DNA of 64,000 bases from Paraburkholderia flava. Lineage in GTDB: Bacteria; Pseudomonadota; Gammaproteobacteria; Burkholderiales; Burkholderiaceae. This document shows positions 47,899 to 57,698 of this stretch, piece by piece (position 1 is the first letter of the stretch; every line of letters begins with the position of its first letter). The translations under genes and the position numbers were made by a program. The stretch is taken from NCBI RefSeq assembly GCF_004359985.1, contig NZ_SMRO01000002.1, positions 2,308,536 to 2,372,535 on the forward strand, written 5' to 3'. Under the pieces are notes generated by a model that ran no database searches, was not told the origin of the DNA, and saw only the letters and a program-made list of their open reading frames with translations.

Positions 47899-49425
47899 TT
47901 ACTTCGCTTCGGACGCGAATGCGAGCGGGCTGTGCGCGGCGATCGAGCCGTCCTGCACGCGTCGCGCGATCGCTGCGATGTCCGGTGCGAAGTAGTGATC
48001 GAGTTCGTAGTGCGCGACGTCGCCACGGACCAGATCCATCACGCCCTGCAGTCTCGGACTTGTGTGATGCGGCGCGCGCAGATCGACGCCCTGTGCAGCG
48101 GCGAGCAGTTCGATTGCGAGAATGTTGGCTACGTTGTCCGCGATGTCGGCGAGCTTGCGCGCAGCGAACGTCGCCATCGACACGTGATCTTCCTGATTCG
48201 CCGACGTAGGGAGCGAATCGACCGAGGCCGGATGCGCGAGCGTCTTGTTCTCCGATGCGAGCGCGGCGGCCGTGACGTGCGCGATCATGAAGCCGGAGTT
48301 CACGCCGCCATCCTTGACGAGGAACGGCGGCAGGCCCGACAGCGTCGTGTCGATCAAGAGTGCGATGCGGCGTTCGGCGAGCGCACCGATTTCGGCTACG
48401 GCGAGCGCGAGGTTGTCGGCGGCGAACGCGACCGGCTCCGCGTGGAAGTTGCCGCCCGACAGCACTTCGCCGGTGTCCGGGAAGATCAGCGGGTTATCCG
48501 ATACGGCGTTGGCTTCGATCAGCAGCACGTCGGCTGAATGACGCATCTGGTCGAGACACGCGCCCATCACCTGCGGCTGGCAGCGCAGCGAGTACGGGTC
48601 CTGCACCTTGTCGCAATCGGCGTGCGACACGTTGATGCCCGAGCCTTCGAGCAGTGTGCGATACGCGGCGGCCGCGTCGATCTGTCCTTGATGGCCGCGC
48701 AGTGCGTGAATGCGATGATCGAACGGCTTCACCGAACCGGCGGCCGCATCGACCGACAGCGCACCCGCGACGAGACCCGTGCGATACAGATCTTCGATCG
48801 CGAACATGTTGTACAGCGCGAGCGCGGTGGACGCCTGCGTGCCGTTCAGCAGCGCGAGGCCTTCCTTCGCCTGCAGCGTGAGCGGCGCGAGGCCGACGAG
48901 ACGCAGCCCCTCTTCAGCCGGCGCGCGTTCGCCCTTGACGAACACTTCGCCGACACCGAGCAGCACCGCCGACATATGCGCGAGCGGCGCGAGATCGCCT
49001 GATGCGCCGACCGAACCCTTCACCGGAATCACCGGCAGCACGTCGGCGTTGAACAGCGTGATCAGCGCGTTCATCACTTCACGGCGAATACCGGAGTGAC
49101 CGCGGCCGAGGCTCGACAGCTTCAACGCGAGCAGCAGACGCACGACCGGCAGCGACATCGGCGCACCGACACCGACCGCATGCGACAGCACCAGATTGCG
49201 CTGCAGCAGTTCGAGTTGATCGTGGGGAATGTGCGTGCTGGCGAGGCGGCCAAAGCCGGTGTTGATCCCGTAGGCGGGCTCGCCTTTCGCGGCGATGTCC
49301 GCGACGGCTTTCGAGCCTGCGTCGATCGCGGCAAAACTCGCCGGATCGAGCTGGAGCGTCACCGGTTCGCGAGCGATCCGGCGCAGTTGGGGCAGAGTCA
49401 GTTGACCTGGCGTGAGCTTCATCAT
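47899..49425 (-). CDS. hutH: Histidine ammonia-lyase HutH
   Basis: 508 residues. It removes ammonia from histidine to give urocanate. The MIO cofactor forms from ASG in [20 protein letters not shown] (near residue 145); further hallmarks are [10 protein letters not shown] and [18 protein letters not shown]. First gene of the operon; 43 bp before hutC. Start may be either of two adjacent ATGs (49425 or 49422). Confidence 0.97.
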   Translation of the reverse strand: MMKLTPGQLTLPQLRRIAREPVTLQLDPASFAAIDAGSKAVADIAAKGEPAYGINTGFGRLASTHIPHDQLELLQRNLVLSHAVGVGAPMSLPVVRLLLALKLSSLGRGHSGIRREVMNALITLFNADVLPVIPVKGSVGASGDLAPLAHMSAVLLGVGEVFVKGERAPAEEGLRLVGLAPLTLQAKEGLALLNGTQASTALALYNMFAIEDLYRTGLVAGALSVDAAAGSVKPFDHRIHALRGHQGQIDAAAAYRTLLEGSGINVSHADCDKVQDPYSLRCQPQVMGACLDQMRHSADVLLIEANAVSDNPLIFPDTGEVLSGGNFHAEPVAFAADNLALAVAEIGALAERRIALLIDTTLSGLPPFLVKDGGVNSGFMIAHVTAAALASENKTLAHPASVDSLPTSANQEDHVSMATFAARKLADIADNVANILAIELLAAAQGVDLRAPHHTSPRLQGVMDLVRGDVAHYELDHYFAPDIAAIARRVQDGSIAAHSPLAFASEAK

Positions 49426-49434
49426 GGAGTCGAT

Positions 49435-49448
49435 CCTGTCTATACAAA
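49435..49448. promoter_or_regulatory. Weak HutC-like half-site near the hutH start
   Basis: CCTGTCTATACAAA shares 11 of 14 positions with the perfect palindrome CTTGTATATACAAG at 49474. It lies about 10 bases before the hutH start codon. Confidence 0.45.
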
Positions 49449-49473
49449 TTTTCAGAAAGTCTAGCGTCGCCAG

Positions 49474-49487
49474 CTTGTATATACAAG
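49474..49487. promoter_or_regulatory. HutC operator, perfect palindrome
   Basis: CTTGTATATACAAG is a perfect 14-bp palindrome about 50 bp before hutH. It matches the known HutC consensus type of pseudomonads (CTTGTATGTACAAG, from memory). By inference it is the primary repressor site. Confidence 0.8.
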
Positions 49488-49584
49488 TCCTTTTCGTGCT
49501 TTCTGTGTAAGGGTTTTCACCAGATTTTCGGGGGTGGGTGCGGTTGTGCGGTGCACCGCCGATTTTGGGGTCTGGCTGACTTTA

Positions 49585-49598
49585 CTTGTATATACACG
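49585..49598. promoter_or_regulatory. Second HutC operator
   Basis: CTTGTATATACACG, 13 of 14 matching the perfect site, is 97 bp (centre-to-centre 111) further upstream. The two sites bracket the likely hutH promoter region. Confidence 0.7.
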
Positions 49599-49868
49599 TT
49601 CAAAAATCGCATAGAGAGGTGGATAAAAGCACGGGTGCAAAGCTGATCCGGGAGGCCGTGTGTGCAAATCCTGAGTGACCACGTAGCGATGCGTGACGCG
49701 CAACGACTCGGTCGATCTGGAGCACGGATCGGGCACCGACGATACGAGACGCGCTCGTGTGGCCGCAGTCCTGGCCGCGATATCGGATTAGCCCTTCGGC
49801 TATCTGGTGGCGAGATCTACCTGCCCAATAGAATGCTCATACGGACAAGCAATACACGGAGGTTGACT

Positions 49869-50228
49869 GTGCCTGGAAGAAAACGAGCAACGACGGCATC
49901 GCCCAAGCCGGTAAAAATACATGCGATCAAATACGAAGGAGAAGGCACGACGCCTCTCGTGGAAGTGAAGTTTGGACGCACCACTATTCTTGCGGAAAGG
50001 CCGAGTGAGGCCGATATGAAGAGATCGCTGGCGGTTGGTAGAAGAGCCTTAAAAGCATTGCTTAACGGTATCCTCAATCCGGGAACCACTTTACGTCATC
50101 CCCCGTGGGTACCTCTTTTCGAGGCTGATCCGCTTGACCCCGCCCGAGTCGTACGCATTCTCCATGGGAAGGTGGAGCGAGGTCATTTCGTGAAGGGCAA
50201 GTTCAAGCCGGATAAATCCCTGGCCTGA
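49869..50228 (+). CDS. Hypothetical protein upstream of the zeta-toxin-like kinase (possible antitoxin)
   Basis: 119 residues starting at a GTG at 49869 with GGAGG six bases upstream. The frame is open to 49662 but that part looks non-coding. Basic and compact: VKIHAIKYEGEGTTPLVEVK, then ERPSEADMKRSLAVGRRALK and a Pro/Trp-containing end (TTLRHPPWVPLFEADPLDPA). It is 7 bp upstream of the zeta-like gene, the usual place for an antitoxin. The family is not recognised and the antitoxin role is inference from position alone. Confidence 0.7.
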   Translation: MPGRKRATTASPKPVKIHAIKYEGEGTTPLVEVKFGRTTILAERPSEADMKRSLAVGRRALKALLNGILNPGTTLRHPPWVPLFEADPLDPARVVRILHGKVERGHFVKGKFKPDKSLA

Positions 50229-50235
50229 TTACCGC

Positions 50236-50997
50236 ATGACGCAAACCATTCCAATACGGCAGTCGGTCAGCGATGTCTTTGCGCTTGCGGTTGCCTCTGG
50301 CAAACCGCCGGCCGTCATCCTGGCCGGACACAATGGCTCGGGAAAGTCGACGATGTGGTACGAACACGTCGTCGACGACATCCAGGTTCCGCTGATCAAC
50401 GCGGACCGAATGATTCTGTCGACTCTTCCGGAAAAAGATAAAAGGGGCCGCTTACGCCCATGGGCGCAAACATTGCGTGACACCAACACGGTGTGGATGC
50501 AGATCGCGCAAAAGGGAACGGAAAATTTTGTTGGTGAAGCTATGGCCAATCGGATTCCCTTTGCCACCGAGACCGTTTTCTCTTACTGGAAGCCGTTGCC
50601 GTGCGGTGGTCACGAAAGCAAGATCGATCTGATCCGCAATCTGCAGGCGGCGGGTTATTTCGTCGTGCTCCTTTTTGTGGGATTGAGCAGCGCGGCGCTT
50701 TCCCTGGGGCGTGTGAATAGTCGCGCAGCCGACGGTGGACACACGGTCAGTCCAGAAAAGATCCTCGCGCGGTTCTCTCGCACGCAAAAAGCCATCAAGA
50801 GCGCACTGACCATCGCTGACGCAGCACTGCTCGTCGACAATAGCCGCGATCTGACACGTTCGTTCACGCCGTGCTACGTCCGTACGCATACAGGCGTGTC
50901 ATTCGATATTCGCTCCGACGGCCAGGTACCTCAGGAAATTACAAGATGGCTCAATGTCGTGGTGCCCGAGGTCGGCGCTGCTCTGCCAGCGTCGTGA
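50236..50997 (+). CDS. Zeta-toxin-like P-loop kinase
   Basis: 253 residues. Walker A AGHNGSGKST (near 29-38), the NADRM strand, then ATETVFSYWK, and the zeta-type segment RVNSRAADGGHTVSPEKILARFSR, followed by DAALLVDNSRD. This matches bacterial zeta toxins, which phosphorylate UDP-N-acetylglucosamine to block cell-wall synthesis. It pairs with the small gene 7 bp upstream. AT content is intermediate. Zeta-fold kinases can also be non-toxic, so the toxin role is not proven. Confidence 0.85.
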   Translation: MTQTIPIRQSVSDVFALAVASGKPPAVILAGHNGSGKSTMWYEHVVDDIQVPLINADRMILSTLPEKDKRGRLRPWAQTLRDTNTVWMQIAQKGTENFVGEAMANRIPFATETVFSYWKPLPCGGHESKIDLIRNLQAAGYFVVLLFVGLSSAALSLGRVNSRAADGGHTVSPEKILARFSRTQKAIKSALTIADAALLVDNSRDLTRSFTPCYVRTHTGVSFDIRSDGQVPQEITRWLNVVVPEVGAALPAS

Positions 50998-51207
50998 CGC
51001 GGCGCTAGCCAGTCGGAGAACGGCGTCGCAGCGACCGATGCCCTATGTATCGCTCCGTGACTCGCTCCCCTCCCCCCGACATTCGTGCACCCAGATCAAA
51101 ACTCATTTGAACCAAGCCCCCTTTTTACCCAACGTCCCAGCACCGATACTGCCTGCACAGCTTCACGAAACGCATCCACAGCCATCGTCCTGCATGGGAG
51201 CAACACC

Positions 51208-52113
51208 TTGGACATCTTCATCACCGGCGCCAACGGTTTCATTGGCGGATCGATTGCGGCGGGACTCGTCCGCGCAGGCCACCACGTCACAGGGCTCGTG
51301 CGCAAGTCCGAACAGGCCGACGCATTGCGCGGCCTCGGCATCGAACCGGTCGTCGGCACGCTCGACGACCGCGCGCTGCTGATCGCGCAAGCCAAAGCCG
51401 CCGACGCCGTGATCAACGCGGCGAACAGCGATCATCGCGGCGCGGTCGAAGCGCTGATCGAAGGACTCGCGGGCTCGGGCAAACCGTTCCTGCACACGAG
51501 CGGCTCGAGCATCGTCGGCGATGCATCGGGTGGTGAACGCGGCGCGGCTGCGATCTACCACGAGGATGCACTGCCCGAGCCGACCGCTGACAAGGCCCCG
51601 CGCGTCGCAATCGATCAACTCGTGCTCGATGCCGCGCAACGCGGCATCCGCTCGGCCGTGTTGTGCAACACGCTGATCTACGGTCACGGCGCGGTGCCGG
51701 GCAGCGCGAGCGTGCAGTTGCCGCGTCTGCTGTCGCAGGCGCGCAAGAGCGGTGTCGTGCGTCATGTGGGCAGCGGCGGCAACATCTGGTCGAACGTGCA
51801 CATCGACGACGTCGTCGAGCTGTATCGACTCGCACTCGAAAAGACGCCGGCCGGCACGTTCTATTTCGTCGAGAGTGGCGAAGCGTCGTTCAGCGACATG
51901 ACGACCGCGATCGCCGACGTGCTCGGTCTCGGCAAGCCGCAAGACTGGCCGCTCGAAGAAGCGCAGAAGGAATGGGGCTACGAGATGGCGTCGTATGGTC
52001 TGGGCTCGAACAGCCGTGTACGCGGTGAGCGGGCGCGCATGCTACTCGGCTGGCAGCCGAAGCATGCGTCGGTGCTCGACTGGATTCGCAGCGACATGCT
52101 GCGGGACGCGTGA
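51208..52113 (+). CDS. NAD-dependent epimerase/dehydratase family protein (extended SDR)
   Basis: 301 residues from a TTG start at 51208 with GGGAG upstream; the open frame from 51085 is longer but not family-like. The cofactor motif is ITGANGFIGGSIAAGLVRAG. An extended-SDR fold follows with TSGSSIVGD and YGHGAVPGS. The typical YxxxK is not obvious (APRVAIDQLVLDAA lies at that position), so the catalytic Tyr may be replaced; function is uncertain. NAD(P)-binding. Confidence 0.86.
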   Translation: MDIFITGANGFIGGSIAAGLVRAGHHVTGLVRKSEQADALRGLGIEPVVGTLDDRALLIAQAKAADAVINAANSDHRGAVEALIEGLAGSGKPFLHTSGSSIVGDASGGERGAAAIYHEDALPEPTADKAPRVAIDQLVLDAAQRGIRSAVLCNTLIYGHGAVPGSASVQLPRLLSQARKSGVVRHVGSGGNIWSNVHIDDVVELYRLALEKTPAGTFYFVESGEASFSDMTTAIADVLGLGKPQDWPLEEAQKEWGYEMASYGLGSNSRVRGERARMLLGWQPKHASVLDWIRSDMLRDA

Positions 52114-52236
52114 ACAAAAATACCCGCGTCGAAACGTAAGCGATGTAAGCCCAGGCGTTGCGAATCCGTAAGCTCGTATCGATAGAATCGCCCACATATA
52201 TAGATGCGATTCGTCTCAACGGGCCCGGATTCCACG

Positions 52237-52419
52237 ATGTCGCTTGCGCTGAATTTCGACTGGTTGACCAACCTGCTCGCGATCCTTTTCATCGTCGCGT
52301 GTCTGCATGATTTGCGTTACGACGAGTACGGCACGCTGACGTTGTCGGCGGCCGCGCTCGGACTCGTCGTGATGGCGATCGAACTGTTTTTGCGTCCAGC
52401 GTTCGATATGTCGCTGTAG
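52237..52419 (+). CDS. Small two-helix membrane protein
   Basis: 60 residues from an ATG at 52237 (an earlier ATG at 52204 is possible). Two hydrophobic segments (WLTNLLAILFIVACLHDL and LSAAALGLVVMAIELFL) separated by the charged RYDEYGTLT. Looks like a conserved small inner-membrane protein; no family recognised. Confidence 0.6.
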   Translation: MSLALNFDWLTNLLAILFIVACLHDLRYDEYGTLTLSAAALGLVVMAIELFLRPAFDMSL

Positions 52420-52454
52420 CGGCGTGCCGTGACGGCTCGCCGTTACGACCGCGC

Positions 52455-53261
52455 TCAAGCCTTCGCCTCTCCAGACTCATCACCGCCCTCGGCCACAGCA
52501 AAGCGCCCCTGCACGGCAACGAGTTGATCGTCAGTAGTCGCGACCAGCCACAAACGCGCATGCTCGACGAGATAGCGGTTGTGGTCTTTCAACGGCCCCA
52601 ACGTCGCAGCCGCCTTCCAGACCACCGGACCCATCCGGCTTTTTCTGCCCGACGGCGCCCCCACCAGCAAGCAATAAGGCCCAAGCGGCAACGATACGAA
52701 CGGTAGCGCCGGACTCGTGCGCACACGCCAGTCGATAAACGGTGTCTCGCTGATCAGCAACGGCGCGGGCAAGCCGTAGAGCACACTGAAATCGTACAAC
52801 GCGAGTTGCTCGCGCATGCCGACGTAAATCCGCCGGATGTCCTCGACCACCGCCGCGCGGATTTCATCGTCGAACATCGCTTCCTCGGCGTAGCGTGCCG
52901 ACGCGGCCCTGGCTTCCGGCTGATACGCACTGAACAGCCCGAGCGCGAGGCAGTCTTCCACCGCGCGCTGGACTTCCGCCGCGGAGCCGGCTTCTTCCGG
53001 CTTGCCCAGTTGCGCGGCTTTCAGGAATCGCGCGAGTCCCGCTTCCTGGATCGCGGGGCCGTGCACGGATGCATCGTCCTGAGCGTCCTTGTCGAGCGGC
53101 ACGTAGATATATTCTTCCGCCGCGAAGTGCGACTTCTTGCCTTCATCGAACTTGACCACGCCATCGGTGCAATCCAGATAGCGAGTGCCCACCCGGCCGT
53201 GCTCCCAAACCCAGTTCTTCAGAAACGGACGTAACGGATGCAGCCTGTCTTGACCAGTCAT
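52455..53261 (-). CDS. Hypothetical protein, possibly DUF4238-like
   Basis: 268 residues, cytoplasmic and without signal. RPFLKNWVWEHGRVGTRYLD near the start and PAPLLISETPFIDWRVRTSP in the second half resemble the layout of DUF4238 proteins, but I hold this weakly. Codon use is normal. Stand-alone gene, convergent with the small membrane protein. Confidence 0.7.
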   Translation of the reverse strand: MTGQDRLHPLRPFLKNWVWEHGRVGTRYLDCTDGVVKFDEGKKSHFAAEEYIYVPLDKDAQDDASVHGPAIQEAGLARFLKAAQLGKPEEAGSAAEVQRAVEDCLALGLFSAYQPEARAASARYAEEAMFDDEIRAAVVEDIRRIYVGMREQLALYDFSVLYGLPAPLLISETPFIDWRVRTSPALPFVSLPLGPYCLLVGAPSGRKSRMGPVVWKAAATLGPLKDHNRYLVEHARLWLVATTDDQLVAVQGRFAVAEGGDESGEAKA

Positions 53262-53488
53262 TGAACTCTCCAGAGAGCGTTCAGTATAGAGTCAAGTGGC
53301 TGTGGATCGCGTTAAGGGATGAGGTCGTTGACCCATCTGTATCGAAGCGGCTAACCGGCCCCGCTCGCTGAGCGAAGGCCGGCAGTGTCGACAAGTGCGA
53401 AGGTTTTTTGCGGCCTGTTCGAACCCGGACCCGATGCACCGGGCCACAGGTTCAACTTAAACGTGAACCAACAGGTCGCCGTCAGGCG

Positions 53489-54871
53489 TCAGATCGCCCA
53501 CCCACCCAGATAAAACGCCGCCAGCACAACCGCAATGGCCACCGTCCCGACGTTCAGCTTGCGATACTCACCGCTCACAACACGCCCGATCACCAGCGTG
53601 CAGAACCCCAGCATGATCCCGGTGACGATATTCGCCGTCAGCACGATAAACACCGCGCAGACGAGCCCCGACATCGCGTCGACCATATCGTCCATATCGA
53701 GCTTGCTGACGCTCGACAGCATCAACAGACCGACGTACATCAGCGCGGGCGCCGTCGCATACGAAGGCACGAGCCCGGCGAGCGGCGAGAAGAACATCAC
53801 GACGAGAAACAGCAGCCCGACGACCGCAGCCGCCATCCCCGTCTTCGCACCGGCCGCAACGCCGACCGTCGATTCGATATACGCCGCCGCCGGCGCACCG
53901 CCGAGAAAGCCCGAGAAAATCGAGCTCAGCGAATCGGCGGTCAACGCACGGCCGCCGTTGATGATGCGTCCATTAGCATCGAGCTGACCCGCTTGCCCCG
54001 CGACTGCGCGGATCGTGCCGGTCGCGTCGAACACGGCGGTCATCACGAGTGCGAGCACGCTCGGCAGCACGGCGAGCGACAACGCGCCCTTGATGTCCAT
54101 CGCACCGATCAGCGATGCGTGTCCCGGCGCGCTCAGCGACGGCAACGCGAATATGCCGTGATACGACACCGCCGGATCGATCAGCAGCGCGATCGCCGAG
54201 ATCGCGACGATCACGATCAGGATCGAGCCCGGCACACGACGCCGCACGAGCCCAAAGATTGCTGCAAGCCCTGCAACCGACATCAACGCAGGCAGCGACG
54301 TCAGATGGCCGAGCGACACCGGCAGTCCCGGTCCCGGATTCTTCGTCACGAGGCCGACGTCGTTCGCGGCGATCAGCAGCAGGAACAGCCCGATGCCGAT
54401 GCCCGTGCCGTGCGCGACACCCGTCGGCAGATTGCGCAGGATCCACGAACGCACGCCCGTCACCGAAATGCCGGTGAACACGATGCCCATCAGAAACACC
54501 GCGCCGAGCGCGACAGTCGGATGCAGTCCCTTGCCGAGCACGAGGCCAAAAGCAGTGAATGCAGTGAGCGAGATCGCGCAGCCGATCGCGATCGGCAGGC
54601 GTGCCCAGATGCCCATCAGCAGCGAGCCGAACGCGGTCGTCAGGCACACAGCGACGAACACCGCGCTGGTGTCGAAGCCGGCCTTGCCGAACATGCCCGG
54701 CACGACGAAGACCGAGTAGACCATCGCGAGAAACGTCGTGACGCCCGCGATGATTTCCTGGCGTTGCGAGCTGCCGCGCGCACTGATTTCGAAATAGCGG
54801 TCGAGCAGCCCCTGGCTGTCGAACGGTTTTGCGCCGACCTCGGCGAGTGGTTGGGCGTGGGGTTCCATCAT
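53489..54871 (-). CDS. NCS2-family purine permease (AzgA type)
   Basis: 460 residues, with ATG at 54871 or 54868 after a strong AAAGGAGG. About 14 membrane helices. Family marks: [20 protein letters not shown], the [13 protein letters not shown] region, [16 protein letters not shown] and the [20 protein letters not shown] motif. AzgA relatives import adenine, guanine or hypoxanthine by proton symport. Divergent from the PRC-barrel/MFS pair. Confidence 0.9.
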   Translation of the reverse strand: MMEPHAQPLAEVGAKPFDSQGLLDRYFEISARGSSQRQEIIAGVTTFLAMVYSVFVVPGMFGKAGFDTSAVFVAVCLTTAFGSLLMGIWARLPIAIGCAISLTAFTAFGLVLGKGLHPTVALGAVFLMGIVFTGISVTGVRSWILRNLPTGVAHGTGIGIGLFLLLIAANDVGLVTKNPGPGLPVSLGHLTSLPALMSVAGLAAIFGLVRRRVPGSILIVIVAISAIALLIDPAVSYHGIFALPSLSAPGHASLIGAMDIKGALSLAVLPSVLALVMTAVFDATGTIRAVAGQAGQLDANGRIINGGRALTADSLSSIFSGFLGGAPAAAYIESTVGVAAGAKTGMAAAVVGLLFLVVMFFSPLAGLVPSYATAPALMYVGLLMLSSVSKLDMDDMVDAMSGLVCAVFIVLTANIVTGIMLGFCTLVIGRVVSGEYRKLNVGTVAIAVVLAAFYLGGWAI

Positions 54872-55319
54872 GGCGAGTGCCTCCTTTATCAGCATGCTGA
54901 AACGGCGCGTGGGCCGTCGTCAGGGTTCGTCTCTTTGCGGTTGGTATGGTGTCGTCCCGGCACGATGACCGGGCCGGCGCGCAAAGCGCCGTTGTCTTTT
55001 TGACGTCACGAAGAGTAGGCGAACGCGTTCATATGTCCCATCGCAGGGACGGCATGCCTGACATGTCGGCGGGCTTATATCACGGGTACATGGGGGGAAG
55101 ACGGCAGCGCGGCGGTGTTTACACCTATGCTTGCAGCGTGCGCGGACGGTGTTTCGAACTACGCAAGAAATGTCGGGGTGACCTGACGAGAACCGCAACG
55201 ATGGTGCTCAAGGCACGCGTTGAAGCAGTCCATCGACCCCAGCAGGTTACACTTCCGGCTATCGATCGATCAATACCGCGACGCTGCAGTTGCGCCGCGC
55301 GGCCATGGAGCACCTCTTG
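54872..55319. other. Divergent promoter region, NCS2 / PRC-barrel
   Basis: About 448 bases. It holds the leaders of the purine permease (leftward) and of the PRC-barrel gene (rightward). I see no gene, and no convincing purine riboswitch motif. Confidence 0.4.
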
Positions 55320-56369
55320 ATGAGCGGCGGTTTTTCACGTCCAGCGTTGCGTCTTCCTGTTTCCGCCGCCCATGCGGCTCTTGTCGCCCTTCTCTTCCTC
55401 GTCGCGTTCGCGCTGTCGGGGTGCGGCCTCTTTCCCACGCAGCAGAAGCCCGCGCTGATCACCGACGCCTCCATCAGTCCGGTCGAGCCCGCACTCGAAC
55501 CGGAGCCCGCGTCCGAAGCCGAACCCGAGCAACCGGACACGAGCGGTCACGACGTACCGAAGAAACCGAAGCGCCCGATCGTTCGACCGCGCAAGCCCGA
55601 ACCCGCCCCGGCCCCGCCGGCGCCTCCTGCACCGCCGCCCACGCCCGCGCCGATCATCACGACGCGTGCAATCGAACGTAACCAGATCCGCGCGCTGCTC
55701 GACAGCGAAGTGCAGCGCCGCGACAACAAGGTGATCGGCCGCGCGGTCGATCTGATCGTCGACGCGAGCGGCAAGCCGCGCGACATGGTGGTCAATCTGC
55801 AGGGCTTTCTCGGCATCGGCGACCGCAAGGTGAGCTTCCCGTGGAGCGTGTTCCGCTTCACGCCCGGCGTGAAGGGCGCGTCGATCACGCTCGATCTGCC
55901 GCCCGGCAAACTGCCGCCCGCCGATCGTCCGAAGCCCGCCGCCGCGATGGCCGCCCCGCTCACCGGCGCGACGCCGGTACCGACGCCGCCCGGCCAGTTG
56001 CCGCTGCTCGACACGACGCTCGAGCGACCGAACGGCGCCGAAGTGGGCCGCGTGGTCGACGTGCTGATCGACGGCAGCGCACAGCCGCAGGCCGTGGTGC
56101 TCGACGTGAGCGGCATGGTGAGCACGGACCGGCGCACGATTGCCGCGAACTGGTCGGCGCTGCGCTTCGTGACGAAGAACAAGGCGGTACACGCGCTGCT
56201 CGATCTCGACGAAGCGCAGATCAAGGCATCGCCGGTGTACGCATCCGACAAGCCGATCCAGGCCGTCTCGCCCGTCACGGCCGCGCCTGCGCCGGCCGCT
56301 GCATCCGCCACGCAACCCGCCACCGGGTCGGCCACGCCCGCCGCCTCGCCGGCGAAGGCCACGCGATGA
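55320..56369 (+). CDS. PRC-barrel domain lipoprotein
   Basis: 349 residues from the ATG at 55320, preceded by GGAG; ATGs at 55290 and 55305 are alternatives. Lipoprotein signal with lipobox LSGC near residue 35, followed by a Pro-rich stretch (about 80-115). Two PRC-barrel-like repeats are visible: NKVIGRAVDLIVDASGKPRD and GAEVGRVVDVLIDGSAQPQA. Ala/Pro-rich tail. The stop overlaps the MFS start by four bases (ATGA), so the two are translationally coupled. Confidence 0.85.
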   Translation: MSGGFSRPALRLPVSAAHAALVALLFLVAFALSGCGLFPTQQKPALITDASISPVEPALEPEPASEAEPEQPDTSGHDVPKKPKRPIVRPRKPEPAPAPPAPPAPPPTPAPIITTRAIERNQIRALLDSEVQRRDNKVIGRAVDLIVDASGKPRDMVVNLQGFLGIGDRKVSFPWSVFRFTPGVKGASITLDLPPGKLPPADRPKPAAAMAAPLTGATPVPTPPGQLPLLDTTLERPNGAEVGRVVDVLIDGSAQPQAVVLDVSGMVSTDRRTIAANWSALRFVTKNKAVHALLDLDEAQIKASPVYASDKPIQAVSPVTAAPAPAAASATQPATGSATPAASPAKATR

Positions 56370-57640
56370 CGAGCCGCCTGATGGTCAACGCACGCAGCCT
56401 TCGCTCCCTCGACTGGCTCAACTTTTTCGTCGCCAACGTACAGACCGGCTTCGGCCCCTTCATCGCGTCGTACCTCGCGTCCCACAAGTGGACCCAGGGC
56501 GAGATCGGCATGGTGCTGTCGGTCGGCACGATCAGCGCGATGGTGAGCCAGGTGCCGGGCGGCGCCGCCGTCGACGCGCTGAGGAACAAGAAAGGCGCGG
56601 CCGCGTGGGCGATCGTCGCGATCATTCTGAGCGCGGTGCTGCTCGCCACCAGTCCGACGGTGCTGCCGGTGATCGCCGCCGAAGTCTTCCACGGCTTCGC
56701 GAGTTGCATGCTCGTGCCAGCGATGGCGGCGATCTCGTTCGCGCTCGTCGGCCGCCAGGATCTCGGCGACCGGCTCGGCCGCAACGCGCGCTGGGCATCG
56801 ATCGGCAGCGCGGTTGCGGCCGGACTGATGGGCCTGTTCGGCGAATACTTCTCGGCGCGCGCGGTGTTCTGGCTCACCGCCGGGCTCGCGTTGCCCGCGC
56901 TCGTCGCGCTCGCGATGATCCAGAGCGAGTACACGTCGACACCCGCGAAGCCGAAGATCCAGCCGAAGGCGGATGCCAACATGCTCGGCGAACGCGAGAC
57001 GCTGTTCGAACTGCTGCGCGATCGTCGGATGCTGACCTTCGCCGCGTGCATCGTGCTGTTCCATCTGTCGAACGCGGCGATGCTGAACCTCGCGGCCGGC
57101 GAAGTCACCGCGGGCATGGGCGACAACGTGCAGCTCGTGATCGCCGCGTGCATCATCGTGCCGCAGGCGATCGTCGCGATGCTGTCGCCGTGGGTCGGAC
57201 GCACGTCGCAGCGCTGGGGACGCCGGCCGATCCTGCTGATCGGCTTCTCCGCGCTGCCGGTGCGCGCGCTGCTGTTCGCGGGCGTCAGCAGCCCGTACCT
57301 GCTGGTGCCGGTGCAGATGCTCGACGGGATCAGCGCGGCGGTGTTCGGCGTGATGCTGCCGCTGATCGCAGCCGACGTCGCAGGCGGCAAGGGACGCTAT
57401 AACCTGTGCATCGGGTTGTTCGGCCTCGCGGCAGGCATTGGCGCGACGCTCAGTACGACGGCGGCGGGCTTCGTCGCCGATCACTTCGGCAACGCGATCA
57501 GCTTCTTCGGCCTCGCGGCTGCGGGTGCGCTCGCAGTGTTGCTGGTGTGGCTCGCGATGCCCGAGACGCGCGATGCAGCCAGCGCGGAGGAGAAGGCTGC
57601 GCCGACGCCTGCGGCGGAGTCGGCGAATCAGGTGCATTAG
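56366..57640 (+). CDS. MFS transporter coupled to the PRC-barrel lipoprotein
   Basis: 424 residues with about 12 hydrophobic helices; begins inside the PRC stop codon. Two MFS halves, with LDWLNFFVANVQTGFGPFIA at the start and LSPWVGRTSQRWGRRPILLI in the middle loop. It belongs to the MFS-1 group without recognisable substrate signature. Coupling to a lipoprotein gene is uncommon and suggests that they work together at the envelope. The last 56 bases are duplicated downstream (58455-58510). Confidence 0.88.
   Translation: MTSRLMVNARSLRSLDWLNFFVANVQTGFGPFIASYLASHKWTQGEIGMVLSVGTISAMVSQVPGGAAVDALRNKKGAAAWAIVAIILSAVLLATSPTVLPVIAAEVFHGFASCMLVPAMAAISFALVGRQDLGDRLGRNARWASIGSAVAAGLMGLFGEYFSARAVFWLTAGLALPALVALAMIQSEYTSTPAKPKIQPKADANMLGERETLFELLRDRRMLTFAACIVLFHLSNAAMLNLAAGEVTAGMGDNVQLVIAACIIVPQAIVAMLSPWVGRTSQRWGRRPILLIGFSALPVRALLFAGVSSPYLLVPVQMLDGISAAVFGVMLPLIAADVAGGKGRYNLCIGLFGLAAGIGATLSTTAAGFVADHFGNAISFFGLAAAGALAVLLVWLAMPETRDAASAEEKAAPTPAAESANQVH
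57585..57640 (+). repeat. MFS 3'-end repeat, copy 1 (genuine gene end)
   Basis: This 56-base block is the end of the MFS gene (encoding EKAAPTPAAESANQVH). It recurs at 58455-58510 with about 52 of 56 matches; both copies end in a stop codon (TAG here, TAA there). Confidence 0.85.
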
Positions 57641-57698
57641 CGAATAACAGGTAATCGGATCGACGAGTGCATCGCCTTTGCGCAAACCAGGAGTTCAC

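Larger units (their letters stand above)
49426..49868. other. hutH leader and gap to the toxin cassette
   Basis: About 440 bases. The left 180 carry the HutC operators listed separately. The right part shows AT-rich and mixed composition with no gene. The GTG-start antitoxin-like gene begins at 49869 after a GGAGG. Confidence 0.5.

Noticed and set aside
53489..55319. Purine riboswitch upstream of the NCS2 permease gene
   Set aside because: No recognisable purine aptamer motif in the leader; the gene appears to have a normal AAAGGAGG start.
55547..57685. 712-codon minus-strand open frame opposite the PRC and MFS genes
   Set aside because: Composition is Arg/His/Ala-rich with no domain; the plus strand has clear MFS and PRC genes.
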